A stretch of DNA of 64,000 nt from JAOUGY01 sp963792365 (GCA_963792365.1 CAWBVW010000001.1:806001-870000); one strand, 5' to 3'; positions 1 to 8,681 are shown, counted from the stretch's first letter. Made by a program: numbers and translations. Notes: generated by a model not told the origin, from the letters alone.

Positions 1-355
1 CGGTGACACCGTCGGCGATCGTCCGCCAGGCCGGCCGCTCTCCGAACATGACGAAGACCGGCGAGCCATCGACCTCGAACGCGACATCGCCACGGCCCAG
101 CTCCGCTGCCTCGTCGGGGAGCCACGTGACGGTGCCCGCCAACGCAGAGCGAACTTCCGACTCCCCTGCGTAGCCCAGCGTGCCCGCCAGAGTCTCGTAC
201 TGCACGAGGTCCGTCCGAACGACCGCGACCCGCTCCGTGGCGATCGTGACTGGTGGGGCTGAGTCCGGCTCCGACGCGGCCCGGACGGCATACCCGGCCG
301 CCGCAACCGCGGCGACCAACACGATCGCTCCCACCACAGCGCCCAGGCGACGCAT
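1..355 (-). CDS. periplasmic adaptor / peptidoglycan-binding-like membrane protein (3' end cut off)
   Basis: This gene runs off the left edge; about 118 N-terminal residues are visible. A start ATG at 355 gives one N-terminal hydrophobic segment (about residues 5-24), then an extracellular part with the motif YETLAGTLGYAG. That motif is typical of actinobacterial HlyD/MacA-like adaptors that carry a peptidoglycan-binding domain and work with a MacB-type ABC exporter. The start lies 1 bp after the stop of the lipoprotein gene upstream, so the two are probably one operon. The exporter would lie outside the window. The family call rests on the N-terminus only. Confidence 0.6.
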   Translation of the reverse strand, partial: MRRLGAVVGAIVLVAAVAAAGYAVRAASEPDSAPPVTIATERVAVVRTDLVQYETLAGTLGYAGESEVRSALAGTVTWLPDEAAELGRGDVAFEVDGSPVFVMFGERPAWRTIADGVT

Positions 356-356
356 C

Positions 357-935
357 TCAGCCTTCGAGACCGAGATCGCCGAGAGACTCTTGACAGGTCT
401 GCGTCGCCGGCTGGAAGTCGGGATCGTCGAAGGGGATCTCACCGAGCAGGTACGGCGAGCCGGTGCCGGTGAAGCCCGGGACCGGGTCGGGGAAGTTCTC
501 CACACCATTGGTGCGCATGCACTCGGAGAACGATGCCAATTGGTCGATGATCACCGCTTGCAGTTCAGGATCGGAACTCAGCTCCAGCGCTCCGGCCCGC
601 GTCAGAATCGACGAGCAGGATGCCAGGGCCGATCGGAACTCGGGCGTTGCCGTGTCGAGGTCCTCGAGCAGGTCCCCAAGTTGAGGCCGTCCTTCGGAGT
701 CGATTCTGATGTCGGGAAACTCGATCCCTTCGCCCCGCATGCAATCGGTGAACTCCAACGTTGCGTCTTCGAGCGAAAGCCTGCTGTTGTCCACAGCATC
801 CGACGATGTCGACGCCTCCGTTTGTGTGGAGGTGGTGACGACGTCGCCGGAGTCGGGGATGGTTGGCGTCGAGTCATCCGAGCTGCATGCAGCTACGAGC
901 ACGCACGACGCGACGACAAGGAGAATCCGCTTCAT
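357..935 (-). CDS. lipoprotein with CMRxxG repeat motifs, partner of the adaptor gene
   Basis: A 192-aa secreted lipoprotein with signal peptide MKRILLVVASCVLVAAC and the lipidated Cys at position 17. A Ser/Thr-rich linker follows, then two related motifs (FTDCMRGEGIEFPD and FSECMRTNGVENFPDP). Such small lipoproteins commonly precede adaptor/ABC exporter genes in Actinobacteria; their biochemical role is unknown to me. A -10-like TACGAT (947-942) lies 6 nt upstream of the ATG, so the message is probably leaderless and this gene is probably the first of the operon that continues off the left edge. Confidence 0.75.
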   Translation of the reverse strand: MKRILLVVASCVLVAACSSDDSTPTIPDSGDVVTTSTQTEASTSSDAVDNSRLSLEDATLEFTDCMRGEGIEFPDIRIDSEGRPQLGDLLEDLDTATPEFRSALASCSSILTRAGALELSSDPELQAVIIDQLASFSECMRTNGVENFPDPVPGFTGTGSPYLLGEIPFDDPDFQPATQTCQESLGDLGLEG

Positions 936-957
936 CCATGGATCGTACCGCGGACGC

Positions 958-993
958 GAAACGAGGCGACCTTGCCCCAGGTCACCTCGTTTC
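958..993. terminator. hairpin between the zinc-ribbon gene and the lipoprotein operon
   Basis: An inverted repeat GAAACGAGG...CCTCGTTTC (958-966 with 985-993) is extended by GACC/GGTC after one mismatch, with a loop of about 8 nt. It lies 15 bp beyond the stop of the zinc-ribbon gene and just above the lipoprotein -10, where a minus-strand terminator is expected. There is no long U run, so termination strength is uncertain. Confidence 0.55.
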
Positions 994-1007
994 AGCCCAT
1001 GTGTCGT

Positions 1008-1256
1008 TCAGCGTTGCCCGCTCAGCGCGAACACCGGACCGACCGGGAGGTCCACATCTCGATCGGAACCGAGCGAACGCCCGGGAACCCGGTCATGTGC
1101 CAACCGGGAGCTGACTCGCGTGACCGACACATCGCCCGTCAAGTCGATCCCGATGATACCGCATGCGCCGCAGACAGACCTCCGAATGCCGGCACCCACC
1201 ACCGCAGAATCTGTGAATCGGTGCCCGCCCCGATCACACTTGGCTTTCAACGACAC
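1008..1256 (-). CDS. small zinc-ribbon-like protein
   Basis: 82 aa from a GTG start at 1256, chosen because AGGAAGAGG ends 6 nt upstream. The N-terminal part shows KCDRGGHRF followed by CGACG about 20 residues later, a Cys/His arrangement like a one-knuckle zinc ribbon, then the segment GIIGIDLT. Short proteins of this style occur in Acidimicrobiia, but I cannot name a function. The C-terminal 35 residues have no recognisable motif. The upstream ATG at 1283 is possible but has no Shine-Dalgarno. Confidence 0.5.
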   Translation of the reverse strand: MSLKAKCDRGGHRFTDSAVVGAGIRRSVCGACGIIGIDLTGDVSVTRVSSRLAHDRVPGRSLGSDRDVDLPVGPVFALSGQR

Positions 1257-1411
1257 CGGACACCTCTTCCTCGACCAGACCATGGATCACCGTAGACCAA
1301 GGCTCGACGATCTTGAGGAACAGTGCGCATACGCGCGATTTCACTAGTCCACACCGGATGCACCCACACGGCCCTCCACCCCGAGTGCCCGCGGGGACCA
1401 TCCTTGGGTGA

Positions 1412-2638
1412 CTAGTCCGTGTCGGTATCCAATTCGTGTCGGAACACGCCAGGAGCGGCCTCGGTGAGCATCTTCCGGGCGGTGTCGACCTCTACCTTCT
1501 CGAGGCCGACATCCCGACCCAGGAGGAACAGGTCACGGGTTGAGAAGGTGACCACATCGACGAGAATGGCTCCCTCTGCGAGCGCTTCGAGCGATCGAGG
1601 TCGCCGGCTCGGGTCGAGCCCGCGGTGGTCGTTGACGACCCACCAGACCTGAGCCGGCTGAGTACCCTGCTCGGCGATGTAGGTCATCCGATGTTGGTTG
1701 ACCGATCTCAGATCGGACAAGGTGGGTTCGCCCTCGAACGAGGCCACATCCACCAGAGCCAACCACTCGGGAAGGTCCGACGACGTCACATGCAGGTGCT
1801 CACGACCTTCGCGATCGACTTCTTCGACCGTGAGACCGAGGTCTTCCAAGGCCATCCGTACCGAACCCACGAGATCGTCCTCGGTGGCCCAGAGCATCCA
1901 TCGTTCACCGATCTCTGCGTCGCGTGCTGCCGACGCCAACGAGGCGATCGCCTCCCCGCGCCATTTTGTGAGCTCGGCGATCTCGACTTCGATCCGAGCC
2001 AGTTGGGCCATTGCCTCGAGTTCATGGGCCGTGCGCCACTCGCTCGGCCGGGCCACCTTCGGCGGGCCGTCAGGTACCGCATCCTCGTCGAGGCTGTGGA
2101 CGTGTTCGAGAAAGGCACGGAACCACTCGACCACGTCGGCGGCGGCCGGTACCGCAAGACCCACTCCCTTGCCTCGGTCGTACAGAGCCGCCACGACGAT
2201 CTCACCGGTCAGGACCAGCGGACGGGCTACTGCATGGTCCCCGAACGTGAGACCCGAGAACCATCGGGGCTCGTCCGCGTCACCGGCAGTCAGACCGTTG
2301 ACGGCCGTGAGGAACGCATCCGGAACGTCTTCGGCAGGCGACAGCCTGCGAGTCTCGATCTGAGCCAGGGATGACACCCTCCCGACACCGTTCCTGCCGT
2401 CGTGTACTGCATCACCGACGATGAGCACGTACAGGTCATCATCATCGGTTTCGATCGAAGCCTTCACAACGACGACATCGAACCCACTCGACGACGCGGT
2501 GAACTCATCGGCGTCGCCGAACACCGTCACCGAATGGGTGATGTGACCCAATTCCTCTGCTGCGGTCGAGTCAAAACCGACAACGGCCACTCGTGGCCGA
2601 GCCGGATAGTCGCCGCTCGCGTCATCCTCACTCTGCAT
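1412..2638 (-). CDS. hypothetical protein with degenerate restriction-endonuclease-like C-terminal region, downstream of hoxW
   Basis: 408 aa from the ATG at 2638, which is preceded by AGAGGGG; the reading frame stays open further upstream but without a ribosome site. The N-terminal third contains VAVVGFDSTAAEELGHITHSVTVFG. The middle is helical and Glu/Ala-rich. The C-terminal half follows a pattern known from PD-(D/E)XK-like proteins: LWATEDDLVGSVRMALEDLG, later VWWVVNDHRG and FSTRDLFLL. The usual catalytic E-x-K is replaced by DVASFEG, so nuclease activity is doubtful. It follows hoxW by 50 bp on the same strand and may be a passenger or an accessory of the hydrogenase operon. Confidence 0.6.
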   Translation of the reverse strand: MQSEDDASGDYPARPRVAVVGFDSTAAEELGHITHSVTVFGDADEFTASSSGFDVVVVKASIETDDDDLYVLIVGDAVHDGRNGVGRVSSLAQIETRRLSPAEDVPDAFLTAVNGLTAGDADEPRWFSGLTFGDHAVARPLVLTGEIVVAALYDRGKGVGLAVPAAADVVEWFRAFLEHVHSLDEDAVPDGPPKVARPSEWRTAHELEAMAQLARIEVEIAELTKWRGEAIASLASAARDAEIGERWMLWATEDDLVGSVRMALEDLGLTVEEVDREGREHLHVTSSDLPEWLALVDVASFEGEPTLSDLRSVNQHRMTYIAEQGTQPAQVWWVVNDHRGLDPSRRPRSLEALAEGAILVDVVTFSTRDLFLLGRDVGLEKVEVDTARKMLTEAAPGVFRHELDTDTD

Positions 2639-2688
2639 AGCCCCTCTTTGCCCTGTATTGCCCCTGCGGGACAGACTATCGCGCGCGA

Positions 2689-3153
2689 TCAGCGAGAGGT
2701 ACCAGGATCTTGGGAGACTTTGGCCCGCACCACCTCGAGCACAACCGCAATGGCGGCGGGTATTCCCGCCTCGCAACGACCGGTCAGCCCGGTGCCCAGA
2801 TCGAGGTCGTAGACGGGTACACCCACGCAGTGAGCCTCCGGAACATTGAAGCCGGCCTGTTCCGCGAGGGCCAGGAGGTGCTCCGGTCGCCCGTGATGCG
2901 TCAACGATCCTGTTTGCTCCCGGGTCACCGCCCGTACGAGCGGCGACTCGGCCGTCACATCGGCGTCCACGAAGACGACCCGGTCCACGTCCGCCATCTC
3001 GACGATCAACTCCGGGACCAACTGCGTGACGACCCGCACGGAAACACCCGCAAGACCGAGTCGATCGATTTGCTCCGCGACCTCGCGCCCGGCCGCATCA
3101 TCCCGCCTCAGCGTGCTGCCGACACCGACGACGAGCGTTCGGGCCTCAGCCAC
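2689..3153 (-). CDS. hoxW: hydrogenase maturation protease HoxW
   Basis: 154 aa. HoxW-type proteases remove the C-terminal peptide of the [NiFe] large subunit after nickel insertion. The N-terminal TLVVGVGSTLRRDDAAG matches the family's GxGNxLxxDDGxG motif, with Ser where Asn is usual. VVFVDAD supplies the second acidic ligand and LTHHGRPEHLL a candidate His ligand, together the expected nickel-sensing site. The GTG start at 3153 overlaps the hoxH stop by 8 bp, so it is translationally coupled to its substrate. Confidence 0.88.
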   Translation of the reverse strand: MAEARTLVVGVGSTLRRDDAAGREVAEQIDRLGLAGVSVRVVTQLVPELIVEMADVDRVVFVDADVTAESPLVRAVTREQTGSLTHHGRPEHLLALAEQAGFNVPEAHCVGVPVYDLDLGTGLTGRCEAGIPAAIAVVLEVVRAKVSQDPGTSR

Positions 3154-4582
3154 GTACGGCGGTCGATACGACGTTGCCCTCGACGTCCTCGACCGTGACC
3201 ACCATCGGCATGGCACCGAGCGCGTGCGTCGAGCAGCTGAGGCAGGGATCGTACGCCCGGATACCCGCTTCGATCCGGTTCAGGGTCGGCTCGTCGATCT
3301 CGACCCCGTTGATGAACTCACGAGCGATCTGGGTCACGGTGGCGTTCATACCCAGGTTGTTCTGACCGGTGGCGATGATCATGTTGACATCGGTGAGCAT
3401 GCCGCTCCCATCGGTCTCGTAGTCGTGGAAGAGAGTGCCGCGCGGCGCCTCCGACACACCCACAGCCCGGAAACGGGTCACACCTGCTCGGGACCGAACC
3501 ACCGGATCGAGCAGCAGCGGATCTGCCAGGAGCGACTCCATCCGTTCGATACTCGCGAGGATCTCGATGAGGCGTGCATGGTGATAGTGGAACGAAGACA
3601 AGGCGATACCGCCCACTCGTTCGCGGAACACCGCCAGCGCCTCGTCGGCGAGGGGTGTCCCCATGGCTCCCGCCATGTTGAGTCGGGCCAGAGGTCCAAC
3701 CCGGTACATACCTTGCGACACCGGATCTTCGGGGCCGACCAACGGCTTCCAATAGGGAGACTTCAGATAGGAGTCCCTGTGGGTCGCCTCCCCGAGCACG
3801 TCGCGGTAGCCCAGGGGGTCGATCTCGTCTGCGACCACGGCGCCGGTCGCGTCGATGACCTTGAGGTGACCCACATGGTGTTCCCATGTGCCCTCGGTGT
3901 TGGCGAGGGCGAGGAAGAGCGATGGGAACGAACCGAACGATGCGATCTCGCGCTCGAACCGATCCGCGATCGACAGGTAGAGCTCGAGGGCGGCGACTGC
4001 GGTCTCCTTGGCCTCCGGTACACCGGCGGCGATGCGATCCCGCGATTCCGACGTCATCGGTTCAGCGATGCCGCCGGGGACGATCCCAGGCGCGTGGACC
4101 TTGCGACCAGCGATCGTTTCGATGATCGACTGACCGAACGACCGAAGTCGGATTCCCCGGCGTGCGATCTCGGGCTCGGAACCCATGAGGCCGAACACAT
4201 TGCGTATCGAGGGGTCGGCGTCCATACCCAGGAGCAGATCTGGTGCGCTCAAGTGGAAGAAGCTGAGCGCATGACTCTGTGTGATCTGACCCAGGTTTGC
4301 CAATGTCCTGAGCGCGACTGCGGCCGGTGGCGGCGTGACACCCATGATCTGGTCGCCCGCCTTGGCAGAAGCCAGGAGGTGGCTGACCGGGCAGATCCCG
4401 CAGGTCCGAGCGGTCAGGCTCGGCATCTCGAACACGGGACGTCCCCGACAGAACTCCTCAAAACCTCTGAACTCGGTGACGTGGAACCGAGCATCCGCGA
4501 CCTCGCCGGCATCATCCAGCCGGATGGTGATCTTGGCGTGGCCCTCGATGCGGGTCACGGGGTCGATGGTCAGGTCATGCAT
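3146..4582 (-). CDS. hoxH: [NiFe] hydrogenase large subunit HoxH
   Basis: 478 aa, catalytic subunit of the NAD-linked bidirectional hydrogenase (group 3d by overall operon type). The nickel ligands are in RTCGICPVSH (C61, C64) and DPCLSCSTH (C447, C450). Maturation would cut after H453 and remove 25 residues, the job of HoxW encoded next. It contains RIEGHAKI near the N-terminus as in all large subunits. It lies 9 bp after hoxY in a hoxE-F-U-Y-H-W order. Confidence 0.95.
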   Translation of the reverse strand: MHDLTIDPVTRIEGHAKITIRLDDAGEVADARFHVTEFRGFEEFCRGRPVFEMPSLTARTCGICPVSHLLASAKAGDQIMGVTPPPAAVALRTLANLGQITQSHALSFFHLSAPDLLLGMDADPSIRNVFGLMGSEPEIARRGIRLRSFGQSIIETIAGRKVHAPGIVPGGIAEPMTSESRDRIAAGVPEAKETAVAALELYLSIADRFEREIASFGSFPSLFLALANTEGTWEHHVGHLKVIDATGAVVADEIDPLGYRDVLGEATHRDSYLKSPYWKPLVGPEDPVSQGMYRVGPLARLNMAGAMGTPLADEALAVFRERVGGIALSSFHYHHARLIEILASIERMESLLADPLLLDPVVRSRAGVTRFRAVGVSEAPRGTLFHDYETDGSGMLTDVNMIIATGQNNLGMNATVTQIAREFINGVEIDEPTLNRIEAGIRAYDPCLSCSTHALGAMPMVVTVEDVEGNVVSTAVRG

Positions 4583-4591
4583 GGCGTCTCC

Positions 4592-5137
4592 TCATCCGAA
4601 CCTGATGCCTTCGCCCCGGTCCTCAGGCAGGTTTCCGTCGAGGATCCCCACCACCGCCGCTTTGATGCGGTCTGCGGGCGGTGGGCACCCGGGCAGGTAG
4701 ATGTCGACGTCGATCACCTGGTGTACCGGGAGTACCCGCTCCAACAGTGCCGGCACCACGGGACGTTCGTCGGGGATCGCTCCGTCGCGATCGACCTTGT
4801 CCACATACACACGCTGAAGTATGGCCGCGGGGTCTCCCAAGGGGTTTCGCATGGCCGTGACGTTCCCCGTGACCGCACAGTCTCCGAACGAGACCACGGC
4901 GGCGCTGTTGCGACGCACGATCCGGGCCACCTCGAGGTTGTCCTCGTTGGCGATCGCACCTTCGACGAGGGTCACATCCACTCCCGGGGGGAACACCTTG
5001 GTGTCGACCAGCGGGCTGTAGACGAGATCGATCCGCTGGGCCAGATCGAACAGGAACTCATCCATGTCCAGGAACGACATGTGACAACCGGAGCATCCGC
5101 CGAGCCACACCGTCGCCACTCGTGCCTTCGCCGTCAT
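4592..5137 (-). CDS. hoxY: [NiFe] hydrogenase small subunit HoxY
   Basis: 181 aa, the short type of small subunit that carries only the proximal [4Fe-4S] cluster. Its ligands are C15 and C18 (GGCSGCH), C87 (FGDCAVTG) and C151 (LPGCPPP). There is no Tat signal and no medial or distal cluster domain, as expected for the cytoplasmic HoxYH dimer. The start overlaps the hoxU stop by 4 bp. Confidence 0.94.
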   Translation of the reverse strand: MTAKARVATVWLGGCSGCHMSFLDMDEFLFDLAQRIDLVYSPLVDTKVFPPGVDVTLVEGAIANEDNLEVARIVRRNSAAVVSFGDCAVTGNVTAMRNPLGDPAAILQRVYVDKVDRDGAIPDERPVVPALLERVLPVHQVIDVDIYLPGCPPPADRIKAAVVGILDGNLPEDRGEGIRFG

Positions 5138-5910
5138 GTCGCCCCCTTCTCCCGAGTCGGGTCCACCTTCCGCCGCTCCGTCTCAGGGGCGACCCATCGA
5201 TGCTCGTTGCGGGCGATCACCAGTCGCTGGACGAGGTCAGGCATGTGTTGCTGCTCGCCGACCGAGACGCCCTGATAGGCGAGGGCGCCCGTGGGGCACG
5301 ACGCCACGCACTTGCCGCACCAAGTGCACGACTCCGAATCTCCCCATTGTTTGCCGAGGTCTGTGACGAGGTAGGCACTGTGACCACGATGGGCGACGTC
5401 CCAGACGTGGGCGCCTTCGATCTCGTCGCAGACCCGAACACAGCGGGTGCAGAGGATGCATCGGTTGGGATCGAACAGATACTTCGGATGGGAGGCGTCC
5501 ACCTTCCGCATTGGCGCCTGATACTCGAACCGCACATGGTCCATTCCCGTCTCTACGGCACGGTCCTGGAGCTCACAGTGGCCGTTTGCCACGCACACCG
5601 CACAGACGTGGTTGCCCTCTGCAAACAACAACTCGAGTATCGCCCTGCGATGCGCCTTCAGCCGGGCGTTCTTGGTACGAATCTGCATGTCCTCGGACAC
5701 GACGAGGGCACACGCCGGCCGGAGCTGCGGATGTCCCGCCACCTCGACGACGCAGAGACGGCACGCGCCCCAGATCGAGAGGCCCTCGAGATAGCAGAGC
5801 GTGGGTATGTCGACGCCGCTCCGCCGGGCTGCCTGCAAGACGGTCTCACCTTCGATGGCTTCGACCTCCACATCGTCGATGACCACGTTGACGATCACTT
5901 GATCACGCAT
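5134..5910 (-). CDS. hoxU: NAD-linked hydrogenase diaphorase subunit HoxU
   Basis: 258 aa electron-transfer subunit like the N-terminal part of NuoG. It has a plant-type [2Fe-2S] domain (C39, C50, C53, C67), a His-Cys3 cluster motif (H101, C103, C106, C112) and a C-terminal ferredoxin-like pair of [4Fe-4S] motifs (CILCTRCVRVC from C151 and CTWCGKCVASCP from C195). It bridges HoxF to HoxY. The ATG at 5910 overlaps the hoxF stop by 8 bp. Confidence 0.94.
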   Translation of the reverse strand: MRDQVIVNVVIDDVEVEAIEGETVLQAARRSGVDIPTLCYLEGLSIWGACRLCVVEVAGHPQLRPACALVVSEDMQIRTKNARLKAHRRAILELLFAEGNHVCAVCVANGHCELQDRAVETGMDHVRFEYQAPMRKVDASHPKYLFDPNRCILCTRCVRVCDEIEGAHVWDVAHRGHSAYLVTDLGKQWGDSESCTWCGKCVASCPTGALAYQGVSVGEQQHMPDLVQRLVIARNEHRWVAPETERRKVDPTREKGAT

Positions 5911-7525
5911 CGACGGTCTCCTGGATCAGGTCCTCGTATTCCGACCGGAAGTAGTGGAGGGTTGACACGACCGGGTTCGGCGCACTCTGACCGAGGCCGC
6001 ACAGGCTGGTCTCCCGTACGGTCGCGCAGAGGTTCTCGAGCAGGGCGAGGTCGGCCCGTTTGGCCACCCCCTTGCATATTCGATCGAGCAGCCGATGAAG
6101 TTGGACTGTGCCGGCCCGGCACGGAACGCACTTCCCGCAGGACTCATCCATGCAGAACTCCATGAAGTAGCGCGCGACCTCGGGCATGGACGTGTCCTCG
6201 TCCATCACGATCAGGCCGCCCGACCCCATGATCGAGCCGAGCTCCCGGAGATTCTCGTAGTCCACCGGGGTGTCGAGATGCTCGGCGGGAATGCAGCCAC
6301 CGGACGGGCCGCCCGTCTGGGCGGCCTTGAAAGACTTCCCGCCCGGCATACCGCCGCCCATGTCTTCGACGATCTGGCGCAATGTGATCCCCATCGGCAC
6401 CTCGATGAGGCCGATGTTCTCGAGGTCACCGGCCAAGGCGAACACTTTCGTTCCCGGGCTGGACTCGGTGCCGATCGACCTGAACCACTCGGCGCCATGG
6501 AGCAGGATCGATGGCACGTTGGCGAGCGTCTCGACGTTGTTGATCATCGACGGACTGCCGAACAGCCCACGCTCGGTGGGATAGGGAGGCCGCAGGCGCG
6601 GAGACCCGCGGCGGCCTTCGATCGAGGCGATCAGCGCCGTTTCCTCGCCGCAGACAAAAGCGCCCGCTCCGATTCGAAGCTCGATCTCGAAGCTGAAATC
6701 CGTCTCGAGGATCCTGCGTCCCAGCAGCCGGCTTCGGCGCGCCGCCCTGATCGCTCGGTCGAGACGCTCGACCGCCTTCGGGTACTCGGCTCGTACGTAT
6801 ATGTACCCCTTGCTGGCGCCGGTGGCGTAGGCCGCGATGGCCATGCCTTCGAGCACCCTGTGGGGATCGTCCTCCATCAGGGTCCGGTCCATGTAGGCAC
6901 CAGGGTCTCCCTCGTCGCCGTTGGCGATGACGAACTTCTGATCGGCGTCGACGCCGGCGAGCAGCGCCCACTTGCTGCCGGTGGGATAGCCGGCCCCGCC
7001 TCGTCCACGCAGACCGGACGCCTTGATGACGTCTACCACCTCGTCGGGCTTCATCCACGTGAGCACCTTGTCGAGGGACTTGTAGGCACCGTGCGCCACG
7101 GCTGATTCGATCCGATCCGGATCGATGATGCCGCCGTTGGCGAGTACCACCTTCTGCTGACGTGCGAAGAAAGGCTGGGTGAAGTCGACCTCATTGCGTT
7201 CGATGGGAACTCCGGCGAGATGACTGTCGACGATTCCGGCGCCGATCTCGGGATCGACCTGGCGGTACATTCTTTCGCCGATACCCCGGCTCAGCACTCT
7301 CACGAGCGGTCCACGGCTGCACAGGCCCATGCATCCGGTCGTCATGACTTGCACGTCCGTCGAGCGGCCGGACTTCTCGACGGCGTTCTGAATCGACTTG
7401 ATCGCCGGCCCGGCGCCGGAGGATTGACAAGCCGTCGCACCGCAGATCTTGATTCGCCACGGGAATCGCGCATTGCGTTGAAGCTCGAGTTCGGCAACCT
7501 CGTGCAGATCGATGGGAGCTGCCAT
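5903..7525 (-). CDS. hoxF: NAD-linked hydrogenase diaphorase subunit HoxF
   Basis: 540 aa NADH:acceptor subunit like NuoF. An N-terminal thioredoxin-like [2Fe-2S] domain has C28, C33, C65 and C69. The FMN/NADH domain begins with GRGGAGYPTGSKW at about 174 and includes ANGDEGDPGAYMDR. The C-terminal [4Fe-4S] site is ESCGKCVPCR (C463, C466, C469) plus C509. It exchanges electrons between NAD(H) and the HoxU/HoxYH clusters. Its start shares one base with the hoxE stop (TGATG). Confidence 0.94.
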   Translation of the reverse strand: MAAPIDLHEVAELELQRNARFPWRIKICGATACQSSGAGPAIKSIQNAVEKSGRSTDVQVMTTGCMGLCSRGPLVRVLSRGIGERMYRQVDPEIGAGIVDSHLAGVPIERNEVDFTQPFFARQQKVVLANGGIIDPDRIESAVAHGAYKSLDKVLTWMKPDEVVDVIKASGLRGRGGAGYPTGSKWALLAGVDADQKFVIANGDEGDPGAYMDRTLMEDDPHRVLEGMAIAAYATGASKGYIYVRAEYPKAVERLDRAIRAARRSRLLGRRILETDFSFEIELRIGAGAFVCGEETALIASIEGRRGSPRLRPPYPTERGLFGSPSMINNVETLANVPSILLHGAEWFRSIGTESSPGTKVFALAGDLENIGLIEVPMGITLRQIVEDMGGGMPGGKSFKAAQTGGPSGGCIPAEHLDTPVDYENLRELGSIMGSGGLIVMDEDTSMPEVARYFMEFCMDESCGKCVPCRAGTVQLHRLLDRICKGVAKRADLALLENLCATVRETSLCGLGQSAPNPVVSTLHYFRSEYEDLIQETVDA

Positions 7526-8028
7526 CAGCGGACCTCCTCCGCCTCGCGTTCGAGGCCCTCGATGAGATCGAGCGTCGACTCGGCATCCAGATGGGCCGAC
7601 ACCACGCCGTCGATGACAACCATCGGAGCGAGGCTGCAGGACCCGAGACAGCGTGCGGTTCGCAGGGTCAGGAAGCGATCCTCAGATGTCGAGCCGGGCG
7701 TCACCGAGTACCGCTCCCCGATGGCGTCGACGATGTCGTTGGCGCCCTTCACGAAGCATGCCGTACCGGTGCAAACACTGCACGAGTGAGCGCCCGGGGC
7801 CTCGAATTCGAAGAGGTGATAGAACGTCGCCACCCCAAGCACCATGCTCGGGGGAAGCGCCAGGGCCCGGGCGACGTACATCAAGACGTCCTCGGACAGG
7901 AAACCGAACACATCCTGGGCCACATGCAGCGTTTCGATCAGCTGATCCTGGGTGTACCGAACCCGTTTCAGGTGCTTGTCGACGACCGCGAAGCGTTCGT
8001 CTCCCGATGGATGTGGCTCAGGAGTCAC
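7525..8028 (-). CDS. hoxE: NAD-linked hydrogenase subunit HoxE
   Basis: 167 aa from a GTG at 8028 chosen for the upstream AAAGAGGG; the frame is open further upstream, but that stretch looks non-coding and holds regulatory repeats. It is NuoE-like with a thioredoxin-fold [2Fe-2S] site: C86 and C91 (CSVCTGTACF), then C127 and C131 (RCLGSC). It is the first gene of the hox operon. No hypA-F maturation genes are visible in the window, so they must be elsewhere. Confidence 0.9.
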   Translation of the reverse strand: MTPEPHPSGDERFAVVDKHLKRVRYTQDQLIETLHVAQDVFGFLSEDVLMYVARALALPPSMVLGVATFYHLFEFEAPGAHSCSVCTGTACFVKGANDIVDAIGERYSVTPGSTSEDRFLTLRTARCLGSCSLAPMVVIDGVVSAHLDAESTLDLIEGLEREAEEVR

Positions 8029-8060
8029 GTTTCCCTCTTTCAGCAGCCGGCACGATGCGA

Positions 8061-8078
8061 TTGTGACAAATGGAACAA
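8061..8078. promoter_or_regulatory. candidate Rex-like (or CRP/FNR-family) operator upstream of hoxE
   Basis: The 18-mer TTGTGACAAATGGAACAA lies 33 bp upstream of the hoxE start. Against the Rex consensus TTGTGAA-N4-TTCACAA it matches 10 of 14 defined positions, with both outer ends intact. Rex senses NADH/NAD+, which would suit a NAD-coupled hydrogenase. Half of a CRP-type TGTGA site is also present. Functional assignment is inference. Confidence 0.35.
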
Positions 8079-8140
8079 GCTGGATGAAGGGCCAAATGTC
8101 CTTCGTCCGAATGTACGCGCCGCCGACTCCGGATGCCTGC

Positions 8141-8185
8141 AGAGGTGGTCGATGCGCCGGCGTGTACGCCACGTCGACCACCTCT
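8141..8185. repeat. perfect 12-bp inverted repeat in the hoxE leader
   Basis: AGAGGTGGTCGA (8141-8152) and TCGACCACCTCT (8174-8185) flank a 21-nt loop. It sits just past the stop of the 8193-8681 lipoprotein gene and upstream of hoxE on the same strand. It could be a rho-independent-like terminator separating the two units (no U run follows) or an operator/attenuator for hox. Confidence 0.5.
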
Positions 8186-8192
8186 TCACCTG

Positions 8193-8681
8193 CTACCGGC
8201 TGCGGGCGGTCTCAACGCGCCAGCTGAACGCGACCTCGTCCCCTGCGATGGTCACCGCCTGCAGCGTCGCATCGGGGCTGCGACGAGCTGCGCGCTCGAG
8301 CTTGTTCGACAACGTCGCGTTCCAGTTGCCGACGATGGCCTCGTCGACCGGATGTCCGGCGACCTCGACCTCCGACACCACCACGTCGAGTCGCCCATCG
8401 GACACCCCGAGGTCCACACGGAAGGTCATGGTGTCCGATCCGCCGCCACCCGGTCGGGCTCTGGTGGCGGACACAACGACGAACCCGTCCTGGAGGCCCA
8501 CCTCGACGTCCTCGATGGCGGGGTTGGCGATGCCTCCCTCGATCTCGGAGGCGAGACTGTCTTCTGAGATCGTGGTGGACACTTGGAGCGAGCCGTCGGC
8601 GTTGCGATCGACGTCGATGCTGCATGCGGACGTCGAGACGGCCAGCAATCCGGCCAAGGCGAGAGCGGGGATACGGAACAT
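8193..8681 (-). CDS. putative secreted lipoprotein
   Basis: 162 aa from the ATG at 8681, preceded by GGAGGTCACC. The signal peptide MFRIPALALAGLLAVSTSAC ends in a lipobox-like STSAC with Cys 20. The mature part (VDRNADGSLQVSTTISEDSL..., ending EVAFSWRVETARSR) has alternating beta-like segments reminiscent of LppM/DUF-type lipoproteins, with no catalytic motif. It is divergent from the two-component pair, so it could be a target of that system. Confidence 0.7.
   Translation of the reverse strand: MFRIPALALAGLLAVSTSACSIDVDRNADGSLQVSTTISEDSLASEIEGGIANPAIEDVEVGLQDGFVVVSATRARPGGGGSDTMTFRVDLGVSDGRLDVVVSEVEVAGHPVDEAIVGNWNATLSNKLERAARRSPDATLQAVTIAGDEVAFSWRVETARSR

Noticed and set aside
3026..5275. 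749-codon plus-strand open frame opposite hoxH-hoxY
   Set aside because: It is the antisense shadow of strongly conserved hydrogenase genes in high-GC DNA; its translation has no family motif.
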